Shown here: positions 33,195 through 42,529 of the stretch, piece by piece | Layout: the number at the start of each line of letters is the position of its first letter | How positions within the stretch are numbered: position 1 is the first letter of the stretch | Origin: Streptomyces sp. 3214.6 | GTDB lineage: Bacteria > Actinomycetota > Actinomycetes > Streptomycetales > Streptomycetaceae | NCBI RefSeq assembly: GCF_900129855.1 | Contig: NZ_LT670819.1 | Location: forward strand, 6,014,001-6,078,000 | Direction: 5' to 3' | DNA length: 64,000 nt | The notes under the pieces: generated by a model | The model's input: only the letters and a program-made list of their open reading frames with translations | Databases searched by the model: none | What the model was told of the DNA's origin: nothing | Position numbers and translations under genes: made by a program

Positions 33195-33986
33195 GTGCTC
33201 TCTCGTCTCTCACGTCCCCAGGCCCTCGTCGTCTGTGCTCTGCCGCTCGTGGCGCTGTTCGCCACGGCGGCGTTCGCGCCGTTGCCGTTCTCGGTGGCGC
33301 AGCCGGGCATGACGGCGAACGTCCTCGGTGAGAACAAGGGCGACCCGGTCATCACGATCTCCGGCGCGCCCACCCGGGAGACTAAGGGGCAGCTGCGGAT
33401 GACGACGATCGAGGCGACCAGCCCCGACACGGACGTCACGCTCTCCGATGTGATCGACGGCTGGTTCCGTACCGACCAGGCGATCATGCCGCGCGACTCG
33501 GTCTACCCCAGCGGGGAGAGCACCAAGGAGATCGAGCGGCACAACACCGAGCAGATGCGGCAGTCCCAGGACGCCGCGACCGAGGCCGCGCTGTCGTACC
33601 TGCACCGCACCGGCGACGGCCTCAAGGTCACACTGAAGCTGGCCGACGTGGGCGGCCCGAGCGCGGGGCTGCTGTTCTCGCTAGGCATCGTCGACAAGCT
33701 CGACGGCGACGGCAGCGGCGGCGACCTCACGGGCGGCCGCACGATCGCCGGGACGGGGACCATCGACGCCGACGGCAAGGTCGGCGCGGTCGGCGGCGTC
33801 GCCCTGAAGACGCAGGCCGCCCGGCGCGACGGGGCGACCGTGTTCCTCGTGCCGAAGGACGAGTGCGGCGACGCGAAGGCCGAGCTGCCCAAGGGCCTGC
33901 GGCTGATCCCGGTCACCACCCTCAAGGGCGCGGTGGGCGCACTTGTCGCCCTGGAGAACGGGAAGGGCTCGGTACCGAGCTGCTGA
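33195..33986 (+). CDS. Membrane-anchored Lon-like (S16) peptidase domain protein
   Basis: 263 residues. A signal or anchor helix spans residues 10-35. The C-terminal domain resembles the Lon protease domain: GGPSAGLLFSLG with catalytic Ser156 and GGVALKTQAARRDGA with Lys205 as the dyad. The PDZ domain of the related YlbL family is reduced or absent (about 80 residues between the anchor and the S16 domain). TACATT at 33183-33188 sets +1 on the GTG, so a leaderless mRNA is predicted. Substrate unknown. Confidence 0.8.
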   Translation: MLSRLSRPQALVVCALPLVALFATAAFAPLPFSVAQPGMTANVLGENKGDPVITISGAPTRETKGQLRMTTIEATSPDTDVTLSDVIDGWFRTDQAIMPRDSVYPSGESTKEIERHNTEQMRQSQDAATEAALSYLHRTGDGLKVTLKLADVGGPSAGLLFSLGIVDKLDGDGSGGDLTGGRTIAGTGTIDADGKVGAVGGVALKTQAARRDGATVFLVPKDECGDAKAELPKGLRLIPVTTLKGAVGALVALENGKGSVPSC

Positions 33987-33988
33987 CC

Positions 33989-34060
33989 CACCTGATCAAC
34001 TGAACCCTGATCAACTGAACCCCTGGTCACTTCACGAATCCCTGGTCACTTCACGAACCC
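33989..34060. repeat. Two tandem duplications at the 3' end of the binding-protein gene
   Basis: CTGATCAACTGAACC occurs twice (about 33993-34023) and CTGGTCACTTCACGAA occurs twice (about 34023-34057). The second duplication repeats the last codons and stop of the minus-strand substrate-binding-protein gene, so an extra non-coding copy of its tail lies downstream. Confidence 0.7.
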
Positions 34061-35020
34061 CTGGACCTTCATCCAGTCCAGGGCGACCTGGTGCGGATCC
34101 TCCCCGTCGACGTCCACCTTGGCGTTCAGCTCCTGCGCCACCGTGTTGTCGAGCCTCTTCGTGATCGGGTTCAGCAGGCCCGCGATCGCCGGCCACTTCT
34201 TCAGCGCCTTGGAGTTGATCACGGGGGCCGCGTTGTAGTTGGGGAAGAAGTCCTTGTCGTCGTCCATCACCACCAGGTTCATCGACCTGATGCGGCCGTC
34301 GGTCGTGTACACCTCCCCGTAGGTGCAACTCCCCTTCGCCGCCTGCGTGTAGATGATCCCCGTGTCCATCTGGGTGATCCGGGACGCCGCGATGTTCATG
34401 CCGTACGCCTTCTCCATGCCCGGCAGCCCGTCCGCCCGGTTGGCGAACTCGCCCTCCACGCACAGCGTCACGGCACCCGGGTCCGACTTCGACAGCGCGG
34501 CCACGTCCGACAGCGTGTTCGTGCCGTACTTCCTGTGGTTGGCCTGGTTCATGGCCAGCGCGTAGGTGTTGTCCAGCCGGGACGGCGGCAGCCAGGTCAG
34601 CCCGTTCCCCAGGTCGGCGTCATGGACCGCCCGCCACTGCGCCTGCGGGTCGGTGATGGGCTCGCTGTTGCCCATGTACGTGATCCACGCGGTGCCCGTG
34701 TACTCGTACATGGCGTCGGCGTCGCCCTTGCGGACCGCCTCACGGCTGCCGATGGAGCCCTGGATGCCGGTACGGTCCAGTACGTCCGCGCCGGCCGCCT
34801 GGAAGGCGATGCCGATCATCGCGCCGAGGATGAGGTTCTCGGTGAACGACTTGGACGTCACCGTGAGATGGGCGCCGTCCAGCGGCTCGCCCTGTCCGAT
34901 CGACCCGGGCGAGACGTCGTCGACCATCGGCGAGCCGCTGCTCAGCCCGCACCCGGAGAGCACCGCCAGCGCGAGGACCGGCGCCAGTGTGCGGGCGGCT
35001 TTCCGCCGCGGGCGTCTCAC
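34046..35020 (-). CDS. Osmoprotectant ABC transporter substrate-binding lipoprotein
   Basis: 324 residues of the OpuAC/ProX type that binds glycine betaine, choline or related compounds outside the cell. Lipobox LSGC at about residue 25 after RRPRRKAARTLAPVLALAV. Typical segments: TVTSKSFTENLILGAMIGIAF, DADAMYEYTGTAWITYMG and VYTTDGRIRSMNLVVMDDD. GTG start overlaps the stop of the permease gene by 4 bases. Last of four genes in the operon. Confidence 0.9.
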   Translation of the reverse strand: MRRPRRKAARTLAPVLALAVLSGCGLSSGSPMVDDVSPGSIGQGEPLDGAHLTVTSKSFTENLILGAMIGIAFQAAGADVLDRTGIQGSIGSREAVRKGDADAMYEYTGTAWITYMGNSEPITDPQAQWRAVHDADLGNGLTWLPPSRLDNTYALAMNQANHRKYGTNTLSDVAALSKSDPGAVTLCVEGEFANRADGLPGMEKAYGMNIAASRITQMDTGIIYTQAAKGSCTYGEVYTTDGRIRSMNLVVMDDDKDFFPNYNAAPVINSKALKKWPAIAGLLNPITKRLDNTVAQELNAKVDVDGEDPHQVALDWMKVQGFVK

Positions 35021-35889
35021 GTGCCCACCTCCAGTCCGCGTGGCCGCAGCAGCACCTCGGCCAGCGAGGCCAGCCAGTCGACCAGCAGCGCCAGCGCCAC
35101 CGTGAGGATCGCGCCCAGCACCAGCACCGGCATGCGCTGGTTGGTGATGCCGGCCGTGATCAGGACGCCCAGGCCGCCGCCCCCGCCGAAGGTCGCCAGG
35201 GTCGCCGTGCCGACGTTCAGCACGAGCGCCGTGCGGACGCCGGCCAGGATGAGCGGGACCGCCAGCGGCAGCTCCACCCGGCACAGCACCCCGACGGGGG
35301 TCATGCCGATCCCGCGGGCCGCCTCCAGCAGCGTCGGGTCGTTCGCCTTCAGCCCCGCCACGGTGTTGGAGAGCACGGGCAGGACGGCGTAGGCGATGAT
35401 GCCGATCAGGGCGGCCCTGCGGCCGATGCCCAGCCAGATCACCAGCAGCGCCAGCAGGCCGATCGCGGGGGTCGCCTGCCCCATGTTGGCGAGGGCCAGC
35501 GCGACGGGTGTCGCCTTCCGGAACCTCCGCCGGGTGAGCAGGATGCCCAGCGGGATCGCGATGATCAGCACGAAGAAGGTGGAGATCACCGTGAGTTGGA
35601 CTTGCTGCCACAGGGCCTTGGACACCTGCCCGTTCGACAGCGCGTTCTTGGAGATCGTGTCCAGGTCCGCCTGCTGGAACCACAGCCAGGTCGCCAGCAG
35701 CAGGGCGACCAGGAAGGCGGGCAGGAAGGTCAGCTTCTGCCAGGTGAGGCGTCGCCGCGGGGGAGCGGGCGGCGGGGACGGCGACTCCGCCTCCGCCTCC
35801 GCGTCCGCCTGCGCCTGTTCCTGGGCCTGTTCCTGCGCCTGGTTCTCCGCCGGTTCCTCCGGCCGGTCGTCGAGCTCGGGGGTGCTCAC
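35017..35889 (-). CDS. Osmoprotectant ABC transporter permease
   Basis: 290 residues. A disordered acidic N-terminus (EPAENQAQEQAQEQAQADAE) is followed by six membrane segments and the permease loop ALEA-like GLKANDPTLLEAARGIGMTP. It forms the channel with the second permease of the operon. GTG 35889 overlaps the ATPase gene end. The Gln/Ala-rich N-terminal extension of about 55 residues is unusual but looks like slippage sequence. Confidence 0.9.
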   Translation of the reverse strand: MSTPELDDRPEEPAENQAQEQAQEQAQADAEAEAESPSPPPAPPRRRLTWQKLTFLPAFLVALLLATWLWFQQADLDTISKNALSNGQVSKALWQQVQLTVISTFFVLIIAIPLGILLTRRRFRKATPVALALANMGQATPAIGLLALLVIWLGIGRRAALIGIIAYAVLPVLSNTVAGLKANDPTLLEAARGIGMTPVGVLCRVELPLAVPLILAGVRTALVLNVGTATLATFGGGGGLGVLITAGITNQRMPVLVLGAILTVALALLVDWLASLAEVLLRPRGLEVGT

Positions 35890-37142
35890 GCCTTCGCCTC
35901 CCCGGCCGGGCCCTCCTGTTCGGCGTGCGTCTGCGCGGCCCGGGCCTCCTCCAGGTCGTGCTGTGCCTCCAGGGCCTCCAGCCGGTCGGCCTCCAGCAGT
36001 TCGTGGACGGAGTTCATCAGCGTCTCCATGTCGACGACCCCGGTGTACTCGCCGCGCCGCCCGGTGACCGCGACCCGTCCGGTGCTGTCGGTCAGCACCG
36101 CCTCCAGCGCGTCGCGCAGGGTGGCGTCCCGGGTCACCGTGTCGTGGACCAGGGTGCCCGCCCGGGCCAGTGAGCCCCTGGCCCGCATCAGGTCCCCGCG
36201 GCGCAGCCACTTGTAGGGCCGGCCCCGCCTGTCCAGCAGCAGGATCTCGTTCGTGCCGCTGACCCGGAGCTTGTTGAAGATGGTCTGGAGCGGGTCGTCG
36301 ACGGTCACCGTCGGGTAGCCGGTGATCTCCACGTCCCGGACGCGGCTGAGGTTGAGCCGCTTCAGGGCCGCCCCCGCCCCGACGAACCCGGACACGAAGT
36401 CGTCCGCCGGGTTGGTGAGGATCGCCTCCGGGGTGTCGAACTGGGCGATGTGCGAGCGCTCGCGCAGCACCGCGATCCGGTCGCCGAGCTTGATCGCCTC
36501 GTCGAAGTCGTGGGTGACGAACACGATGGTCTTGTGCAGCTCGTGCTGGAGCCGGATCAGCTCGTCCTGGAGGTGGTCGCGGGTGATCGGGTCGACGGCG
36601 CCGAACGGCTCGTCCATCAGCAGCACCGGCGGGTCGGCCGCCAACGCCCTTGCCACACCCACCCGTTGCTGCTGCCCGCCGGACAGCTGGCGCGGATAGC
36701 GGCCGTGGAACTCGCCGGGGTCGAGGCCGACCAGGTCGAGCATCTCCTCCACCCGGCCCCGGATCCGCGCCTTCGGCCAGCCGATCATCCGCGGCACGAG
36801 CGAGATGTTCTGCGCGACCGTCATGTGCGGGAAGAGTCCGGACGACTGGATCGCGTACCCCACCTTGCGGCGCAGCTTCACCGGGTCGATGTCGGTGACG
36901 TCCTCGCCGTCGATCCGGATCCGTCCGCCGCTCGGCTCGATCAGCCGGTTGATCATCTTCAGCGTCGTCGACTTCCCGCAGCCGGACGGCCCCACGAAGA
37001 TGACGGTCTCGCCCGCCTTGATCTCCATGGTGACGTTGTCGACGGCGGGGTTCGGATTGCCCGGGTAGCGCTTGGTGAGGTTCTCCAGCTCGATCGACGC
37101 CCCGTGGGAGGAGGCGCGGGAGCCGTCGGGCGAGTCAGACAC
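35886..37142 (-). CDS. Osmoprotectant ABC transporter ATPase (OpuCA/ProV type)
   Basis: 418 residues. Walker A GPSGCGKST, signature LSGGQQQRVGVARALAADPP, Walker B VLLMDEPFGAVDP. Two CBS domains follow (RDVEITGYPTVTVDDPLQTIF and VTRDATLRDALEAVLTDSTGR), which in the family sense ionic strength. A coiled-coil tail (LEALEAQHDLEEARAAQTHAEQ) ends the protein. GTG start overlaps the upstream permease by 8 bases. Confidence 0.95.
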   Translation of the reverse strand: MSDSPDGSRASSHGASIELENLTKRYPGNPNPAVDNVTMEIKAGETVIFVGPSGCGKSTTLKMINRLIEPSGGRIRIDGEDVTDIDPVKLRRKVGYAIQSSGLFPHMTVAQNISLVPRMIGWPKARIRGRVEEMLDLVGLDPGEFHGRYPRQLSGGQQQRVGVARALAADPPVLLMDEPFGAVDPITRDHLQDELIRLQHELHKTIVFVTHDFDEAIKLGDRIAVLRERSHIAQFDTPEAILTNPADDFVSGFVGAGAALKRLNLSRVRDVEITGYPTVTVDDPLQTIFNKLRVSGTNEILLLDRRGRPYKWLRRGDLMRARGSLARAGTLVHDTVTRDATLRDALEAVLTDSTGRVAVTGRRGEYTGVVDMETLMNSVHELLEADRLEALEAQHDLEEARAAQTHAEQEGPAGEAKA

Positions 37143-37782
37143 GGATCCCCCTGGGAATCGTCAGCCGTCCGATCAGGACGTACGCGGCGTCGAACAGCAG
37201 GGCCAGCACGATGATCCCGAGCGTGCCCGCGAGCACCTGGTTGAGCGCGTTCTTGCTGCCCAGCGAGGCGATGCCACGGAAGATCTCGTTGCCGAGACCG
37301 GGCCCGGAGGCATACGCGGCGATGGCGGCGATGCCCATCAGCATCTGCGTGGAGACCCGGATCCCGGTCAGGATCGGCGGCCAGGCCAGCGGCAGCTCGA
37401 CCCGCGTCAGCCGCGTCAGCCGGGACATCCCGATGCCCTTGGCCGCGTCCACCAGGGACGGATCGACCCCGCGCAGCCCGACGATGGCGTTGCGCACGAT
37501 CGGCAGCAGCCCGTACAGCGTCAGCGCGATCACCGTCGGCGGAACGCCCAGCCCCACCATCGGGATCAGCAGACCGATCATGGCGAGCGACGGGATGGTG
37601 AGGATGGTGGAGGTGGCGGTGGTGGCGAGGTTGCCGCCCCATTCGCTGCGGTAGGCGAGGACCCCGATCAGCACACCCAGCAGGGTCGCCACGACCATGC
37701 ACTGGAAGACGACGCTGGCGTGTTGGTAGGCGTCGGTGAGCAGCTGCTGGTGACGGTTGCCCAGGTACTCCCAGAAGCTCAC
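37135..37782 (-). CDS. Osmoprotectant ABC transporter permease, first gene
   Basis: 215 residues with five to six membrane segments; begins MSFWEYLGNRHQQLL, the ProW-like start. EAA-like loop GLRGVDPSLVDAAKGIGMSRL. First gene of the four-gene importer operon (permease, ATPase, permease, binding protein), read right to left. The Lrp regulator ends 30 bp upstream on the same strand and may be in a separate transcript. Confidence 0.92.
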   Translation of the reverse strand: MSFWEYLGNRHQQLLTDAYQHASVVFQCMVVATLLGVLIGVLAYRSEWGGNLATTATSTILTIPSLAMIGLLIPMVGLGVPPTVIALTLYGLLPIVRNAIVGLRGVDPSLVDAAKGIGMSRLTRLTRVELPLAWPPILTGIRVSTQMLMGIAAIAAYASGPGLGNEIFRGIASLGSKNALNQVLAGTLGIIVLALLFDAAYVLIGRLTIPRGIRV

Positions 37783-37811
37783 ACGCCCTCACCACCCCAT
37801 GCCGGCCGGGT

Positions 37812-38291
37812 TCATCTCCCTGTCCGCAGGCCTGCCGCCTGTTCCACCAGCGGGATGATCCGCAGCGGAACGGGGTTCTCCATCACGATCGCGGTGGCGG
37901 CCCGGACAATGCCATCAAAACCGACGACCAGGTCGATCACCCGCTGGAGATCGGCGTTGGAACGGGCCACCAGCCGGCACAGCATGTCCCCGCTGCCGGT
38001 GGTGGTGTGCAGCTCCAGCACCTCCGGGACGGTGGCCAAGTGCGCCCGCACGTCGGCCCCTTGCCCCTGCCGGATCTGCAGCGTGGCGAAGGCGGTGACC
38101 GGGTAGCCGAGGGCCGCCGGATCGACCTCGGGGCCAAATCCCCGGATGACTCCATTCGACTGAAGCCGGTCGAGCCGCGCCTGCACCGTCCCGCGGGCCA
38201 CCCCCAGCCGCCGGGACATCTCCAGCACCCCCAGCCGCGGCTCCCGGGCCAGCAGCACGATGATCCGGCCGTCCAGCTGATCGATCCCCAT
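37812..38291 (-). CDS. Lrp/AsnC-family transcriptional regulator
   Basis: 159 residues. DNA-binding part LDGRIIVLLAREPRLGVLEM...VARGTVQARLDRLQSNGVI and a RAM effector domain (GYPVTAFATLQIRQGQGADV, LHTTTGSGDMLCRLVARS). Divergent from hpd with 126 bp between starts, so it probably controls tyrosine breakdown, with an aromatic or its keto acid as effector (inference). ATG 38291 is used. Confidence 0.9.
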   Translation of the reverse strand: MGIDQLDGRIIVLLAREPRLGVLEMSRRLGVARGTVQARLDRLQSNGVIRGFGPEVDPAALGYPVTAFATLQIRQGQGADVRAHLATVPEVLELHTTTGSGDMLCRLVARSNADLQRVIDLVVGFDGIVRAATAIVMENPVPLRIIPLVEQAAGLRTGR

Positions 38292-38371
38292 CCCCGCGCG
38301 CCTCCACGATGGTCAGCCTGTACACAACACCCGCGGATACGGGCGTCCGACTGAACACATTGTCCAGCGAT

Positions 38372-38391
38372 GGTGCGAACTATTGCGCACC
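38372..38391. promoter_or_regulatory. Inverted repeat between the Lrp gene and hpd
   Basis: GGTGCG and CGCACC flank an 8-base AT-containing spacer (AACTATTG). It lies 27 bases before the hpd start, where a bound regulator would overlap the promoter. Lrp proteins bind such short dyads. Confidence 0.5.
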
Positions 38392-38417
38392 TTGCCGCCC
38401 GGCGCGACGCTTTCGGT

Positions 38418-39563
38418 ATGACGCAGACCACACACCACACTCCCGACACCGCCCGGCAGGCCGATCCCTTCCCGGTCAAGGGAATGGACGCGGTCGTCTT
38501 CGCCGTGGGCAACGCCAAGCAGGCGGCGCACTACTACTCCACCGCCTTCGGCATGACGCTGGTCGCCTACTCCGGACCGGAGACGGGCAGCCGTGAGACC
38601 GCCTCGTACGTGCTCACGAACGGCTCGGCCCGCTTCGTCCTGACCTCCGTCATCAAGCCCGCCACCACCTGGGGCCACTTCCTCGACCGGCATGTCGCCG
38701 AGCACGGCGACGGCGTCGTCGACCTCGCCATCGAGGTCCCGGACGCCCGCGCCGCGTACGCCTACGCCGTCGAGCACGGCGCCCGCTCGATCGCCGAGCC
38801 GTACGAGCTGAAGGACGAGCACGGCACGGTCGTGCTGGCCGCGATCGCCACCTACGGCGAGACCCGCCACACCCTCGTCGACCGCTCCGGCTACGACGGC
38901 CCCTACCTCCCCGGCTTCGTCGCCGCCGACCCGATCGTCGCACCGCCCGCCCAGCGCACCTTCCAGGCCATCGACCACTGCGTCGGCAACGTCGAACTCG
39001 GCCGGATGAACGACTGGGTCGGGTTCTACAACAAGGTCATGGGCTTCACGAACATGAAGGAGTTCGTGGGCGACGACATCGCCACCGAGTACAGCGCGCT
39101 GATGTCGAAGGTCGTCGCCGACGGCACCCTCAAGGTCAAGTTCCCGATCAACGAGCCGGCGATCGCGAAGAAGAAGTCCCAGATCGACGAGTACCTGGAG
39201 TTCTACGGCGGCGCGGGCGTCCAGCACATCGCGCTCAACACCGGCGACATCGTGCAGACGGTACGGACGATGCGCGCGGCCGGCGTCCAGTTCCTCGACA
39301 CCCCGGACTCCTACTACGACACGCTCGGCGAGTGGGCCGGCGACACCCGCGTCCCCGTCGAGACCCTGCGCGAGCTGAAGATCCTCGTCGACCGCGACGA
39401 GGACGGCTATCTGCTGCAGATCTTCACCAAGCCGGTCCAGGACAAGCCGACCGTCTTCTTCGAGATCATCGAACGGCACGGCTCGATGGGCTTCGGCAAG
39501 GGCAACTTCAAGGCCCTGTTCGAGGCGATCGAACGCGAGCAGGCCAAGCGGGGCAACCTGTAG
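38418..39563 (+). CDS. hpd: 4-hydroxyphenylpyruvate dioxygenase
   Basis: 381 residues, the normal actinomycete length. Converts 4-hydroxyphenylpyruvate to homogentisate in tyrosine degradation. The iron triad is visible: H187 (AIDHCVGN), H270 (VQHIALNT) and E349 (FFEIIERHG). The C-terminal gate helix GFGKGNFKALFEAIEREQ is intact. ATG 38418 was preferred to the upstream in-frame ATG because the family N-terminus (FPVKGMDAVVFAVGN) then begins at residue 22. Expression is probably set by the divergent Lrp regulator. Confidence 0.96.
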   Translation: MTQTTHHTPDTARQADPFPVKGMDAVVFAVGNAKQAAHYYSTAFGMTLVAYSGPETGSRETASYVLTNGSARFVLTSVIKPATTWGHFLDRHVAEHGDGVVDLAIEVPDARAAYAYAVEHGARSIAEPYELKDEHGTVVLAAIATYGETRHTLVDRSGYDGPYLPGFVAADPIVAPPAQRTFQAIDHCVGNVELGRMNDWVGFYNKVMGFTNMKEFVGDDIATEYSALMSKVVADGTLKVKFPINEPAIAKKKSQIDEYLEFYGGAGVQHIALNTGDIVQTVRTMRAAGVQFLDTPDSYYDTLGEWAGDTRVPVETLRELKILVDRDEDGYLLQIFTKPVQDKPTVFFEIIERHGSMGFGKGNFKALFEAIEREQAKRGNL

Positions 39564-39597
39564 GACGGCAACCCCTGTAGGCAGCTCGTCAAGGGGG

Positions 39598-41004
39598 TCA
39601 CCGGGGCAGTTTCGCCGGGGCCGGTTCGGCGCCCAGGTCCGCCAGGGCGACCCGGGCCACCGGAACGAGCAGCGGGGAGAAGTACGGGTTGATCTGCAAC
39701 GCCTCCTGAAGGTGTCTGCGGGCCGGCCCGTCCTGCCCCAGCCTCCGCTCGATCATGGCCCGGTGGTACAGGTACGGCGCGCTGCGCACCGCGCCCCCGT
39801 GCATCCGGTCGGTGGCGATCATGGCCAACTTCAGGGCCTCCTTGTCGTCGTCGGCCCGGTGCAGCGCCCAGCCCAGCGCGTCCGCGACCGCGATCGCCGG
39901 CTGCCGCCGCCACTCGGCCCGCAGCCGCCGTACCGCCGACGCCGGATCGCCGTGGTCCGCCTCGAACCGGCCCAGCACCAGCGCCCCGTCGACCCCGCCC
40001 GCCGCCTCTTGCCGGACCCGCGCCCGCAGCAGGTCGTACTGCACGTGCGCCGCCTGCGTGAGCCCCAGCGACTCGTACAGCTCGCCCAGCTCCAGCGCGT
40101 ACCCCGGCAGCGGCTGCCGGGCGAGCGCCGCCCGGTACGCGCTCAGCGCCTCCGACGTCCGCCCCAGCGCCGCCAGCGCCCGCCCCTGCCCGGCCTGCGC
40201 GGCCCGCTGGTCGGGGTCGATCCGGACCGCCTCCTCGAAGTGCCGCAGCGCGTCCTCCCGCTCGCCGCGCTCCCAGGCGAGCTGCCCGGCCCGCTCCAGC
40301 CAGGCCGCCTGCTCGGCGGGCGCGGAGGCACCGGCCGCCGCGTCGGCCAGCGCCGCCTGCGCGTCCTCCCGCCAGCCCCGGTCCCAGTAGACGCCCGCCG
40401 CCCGCGCCCGCACCGCGGGACCGGAGTGCAGCGCCGTCAGCCTGTCGAGCGCCGTGCGGGCCTTCTTGTAGTCGCCGAGCCCCGTGTAGGCGTCGATGAG
40501 CTGCGCATACGTCGTCCAGCGCGTCGGCGCCGCCTTGCGCGCGGCCTCGCCCCAGGCCAGGGCCGTGGGGAAGTCGCGGCGCGCGTTGGCCAGCGCGGCC
40601 AGACCCTCCAGGGCCTCGGCGTTGCCCCCGGGGCGCGCGTTCAGTGAGGTCCGCAGCGCCTGCTCGGCCCTGGGGTAGAGGAGCGCCGCGTCGGCGGTGC
40701 GCCGGCCCTGTTCGACGTAGGCCGTGCCGAGCACCGCCCAGGACCGGGCGTCCTTGGGATGCGTCCGCACCCGGCTCTCCCGCTGCTCGATCAGCGCCGC
40801 CAGGTCGGACAGCCCGGCCGGCACCCCCGCCCGGACCGCCGTCCCCGCCTGCGCCCCCGGCGCCGGCGCGGGCGCCCGCCGCACGGCCGGCGCCCCGCCC
40901 GGCCAGGACATCAGCGCCCCGCCGCCCAGCACGAGACATCCCGCGAGCGAGCCGACGAGCAGCCGCCGCCGACGGAACCAAGAGACCTTCTCCATGGCGT
41001 TCAC
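39598..41004 (-). CDS. TPR-repeat protein with N-terminal membrane anchor
   Basis: 468 residues. A basic cluster and one hydrophobic helix at residues 10-33 (RRRRLLVGSLAGCLVLGGGALM) anchor it. The rest is a run of ten or so TPRs (SWAVLGTAYVEQGR, AWLERAGQLAWERGEREDALRHFEEAV, AQAGQGRALAALGR). Probably an extracytoplasmic scaffold. GTG 41004 or ATG 40995 may be the start; neither has a strong Shine-Dalgarno. Runs convergent to hpd with 34 bp between. Confidence 0.8.
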   Translation of the reverse strand: MNAMEKVSWFRRRRLLVGSLAGCLVLGGGALMSWPGGAPAVRRAPAPAPGAQAGTAVRAGVPAGLSDLAALIEQRESRVRTHPKDARSWAVLGTAYVEQGRRTADAALLYPRAEQALRTSLNARPGGNAEALEGLAALANARRDFPTALAWGEAARKAAPTRWTTYAQLIDAYTGLGDYKKARTALDRLTALHSGPAVRARAAGVYWDRGWREDAQAALADAAAGASAPAEQAAWLERAGQLAWERGEREDALRHFEEAVRIDPDQRAAQAGQGRALAALGRTSEALSAYRAALARQPLPGYALELGELYESLGLTQAAHVQYDLLRARVRQEAAGGVDGALVLGRFEADHGDPASAVRRLRAEWRRQPAIAVADALGWALHRADDDKEALKLAMIATDRMHGGAVRSAPYLYHRAMIERRLGQDGPARRHLQEALQINPYFSPLLVPVARVALADLGAEPAPAKLPR

Positions 41005-41093
41005 TGTGCGTCAGTACGACGACTCTGCGACGTCAGCCGAAGCGCCCGGCGGACGGGGTTCACACCGATGGCCCCGGGTGCGAACCTGTGATC

Positions 41094-42503
41094 ATGAGCC
41101 GTTCGGAAGCACGACACAACGACGGGTCCGTGGTGACGGGCACCCTCCTCGACCGTCTGCTGACCGGCCTGCCCGCCGAGGCCGTCCTCACCGACCCGGA
41201 CGTCACGGTCTCCTACGCCAACGACATGGCGAGCTTCTGCCCCGCCGGCGCCCCGGCCGTGGTCGTGCTGCCGCGCACGGTCGAGGAGGTCCAGCACGTC
41301 ATGCGCACGGCAAGCGAGCTGCGCGTCCCGGTCGTCCCGCAGGGCGCGCGCACCGGCCTGTCCGGCGGCGCCAACGCCTCCGACGGCTGCGTCGTCCTCT
41401 CCCTGACGAAGATGGACCGCATCCTCGAGATCAACCCGGTCGACCGGATCGCCGTCGTCGAACCGGGCGTCGTCAACGCGACGCTCTCCCGCGCGGTCGG
41501 CGAACACGGCCTGTACTACCCGCCCGACCCCTCCAGCTGGGAGATGTGCACGATCGGCGGGAACATCGGCACCGCCTCGGGCGGCCTGTGCTGTGTGAAG
41601 TACGGGGTGACGGCCGAGTACGTCCTCGGCCTGGACGTCGTCCTGGCCGACGGCCGGCTGATGTCCACCGGCCGCCGCACCGCGAAGGGCGTCGCCGGGT
41701 ACGACCTGACCCGGCTGTTCGTCGGCTCCGAGGGCTCGCTGGGGATCGTCGTGCGGGCGATCCTGGCGCTGAAGCCGCAGCCGCCGCAGCAGCTGGTGCT
41801 GGCGGCCGAGTTCGCGTCCGGGGCCGCCGCCTGCGACGCGGTGTGCCGGATCATGGCGGGCGGGCACGTCCCGTCCCTCCTCGAACTGATGGACCATACG
41901 ACGGTCCGCGCCGTCAACGACCTCGCCCACATGGGCCTGCCGGACACCACCGAAGCCCTCCTCCTGGCCGCCTTCGACACCCCCGACCCGGGCGCCGACC
42001 TCGCCGCCGTCGGCGCGCTGTGCGAGGCGGCCGGCGCGACCCAGGTGGTCCCCGCGGACGACTTCGCCGAGTCCGAACTGCTGCTCCAGGCCCGGCGGTC
42101 GTCGCTGGTCGCCCTGGAGGCCGTCAAGGGCACGACGATGATCGACGACGTGTGCGTGCCCCGCTCCCGGCTCGCCGAGATGCTCGAAGGCGTCGAACGC
42201 ATCGCGGACAAGCATCAGTTGACGATCGGGGTCGTCGCCCACGCCGGCGACGGCAACACCCACCCCACCGTCTGCTTCGACGCGCAGGACCCCGACGAGT
42301 GCCGGCGCGCCCGTGAGTCCTTCGACGAGATCATGGGCCTCGGCCTGGAACTCGGCGGCACCATCACCGGCGAGCACGGCGTGGGCGTGCTGAAGAAGGA
42401 GTGGCTCGCGCGCGAACTCGGCCCGGTGGGCGTGGAGATGCAGCGGGCGGTCAAGGCGGCCTTCGACCCGCTGGGCATCCTCAACCCGGGCAAGCTGTTC
42501 TGA
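41094..42503 (+). CDS. GlcD-like FAD-linked 2-hydroxyacid oxidase
   Basis: 469 residues. FAD-binding PCMH domain (VPVVPQGARTGLSGGANA, CTIGGNIGTASGGLCCVKYG, LTRLFVGSEGSLGIV) and the C-terminal FAD-linked oxidase domain ending VVAHAGDGNTHP, GTITGEHGVGVLKKEWL and DPLGILNPGKLF. Oxidises glycolate, D-lactate or a similar acid; the substrate cannot be told. ATG 41094 chosen; GTG 41088 also in frame. Divergent from the TPR gene with about 90 bp between. Confidence 0.9.
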   Translation: MSRSEARHNDGSVVTGTLLDRLLTGLPAEAVLTDPDVTVSYANDMASFCPAGAPAVVVLPRTVEEVQHVMRTASELRVPVVPQGARTGLSGGANASDGCVVLSLTKMDRILEINPVDRIAVVEPGVVNATLSRAVGEHGLYYPPDPSSWEMCTIGGNIGTASGGLCCVKYGVTAEYVLGLDVVLADGRLMSTGRRTAKGVAGYDLTRLFVGSEGSLGIVVRAILALKPQPPQQLVLAAEFASGAAACDAVCRIMAGGHVPSLLELMDHTTVRAVNDLAHMGLPDTTEALLLAAFDTPDPGADLAAVGALCEAAGATQVVPADDFAESELLLQARRSSLVALEAVKGTTMIDDVCVPRSRLAEMLEGVERIADKHQLTIGVVAHAGDGNTHPTVCFDAQDPDECRRARESFDEIMGLGLELGGTITGEHGVGVLKKEWLARELGPVGVEMQRAVKAAFDPLGILNPGKLF

Positions 42504-42529
42504 GCCTCCCAGGGCAGCGGACCGGGGGC

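Noticed and set aside
34046..37782. A riboswitch or attenuator for the osmoprotectant operon
   Set aside because: Only about 30 bases separate the operon from the Lrp gene, too short for a leader RNA.
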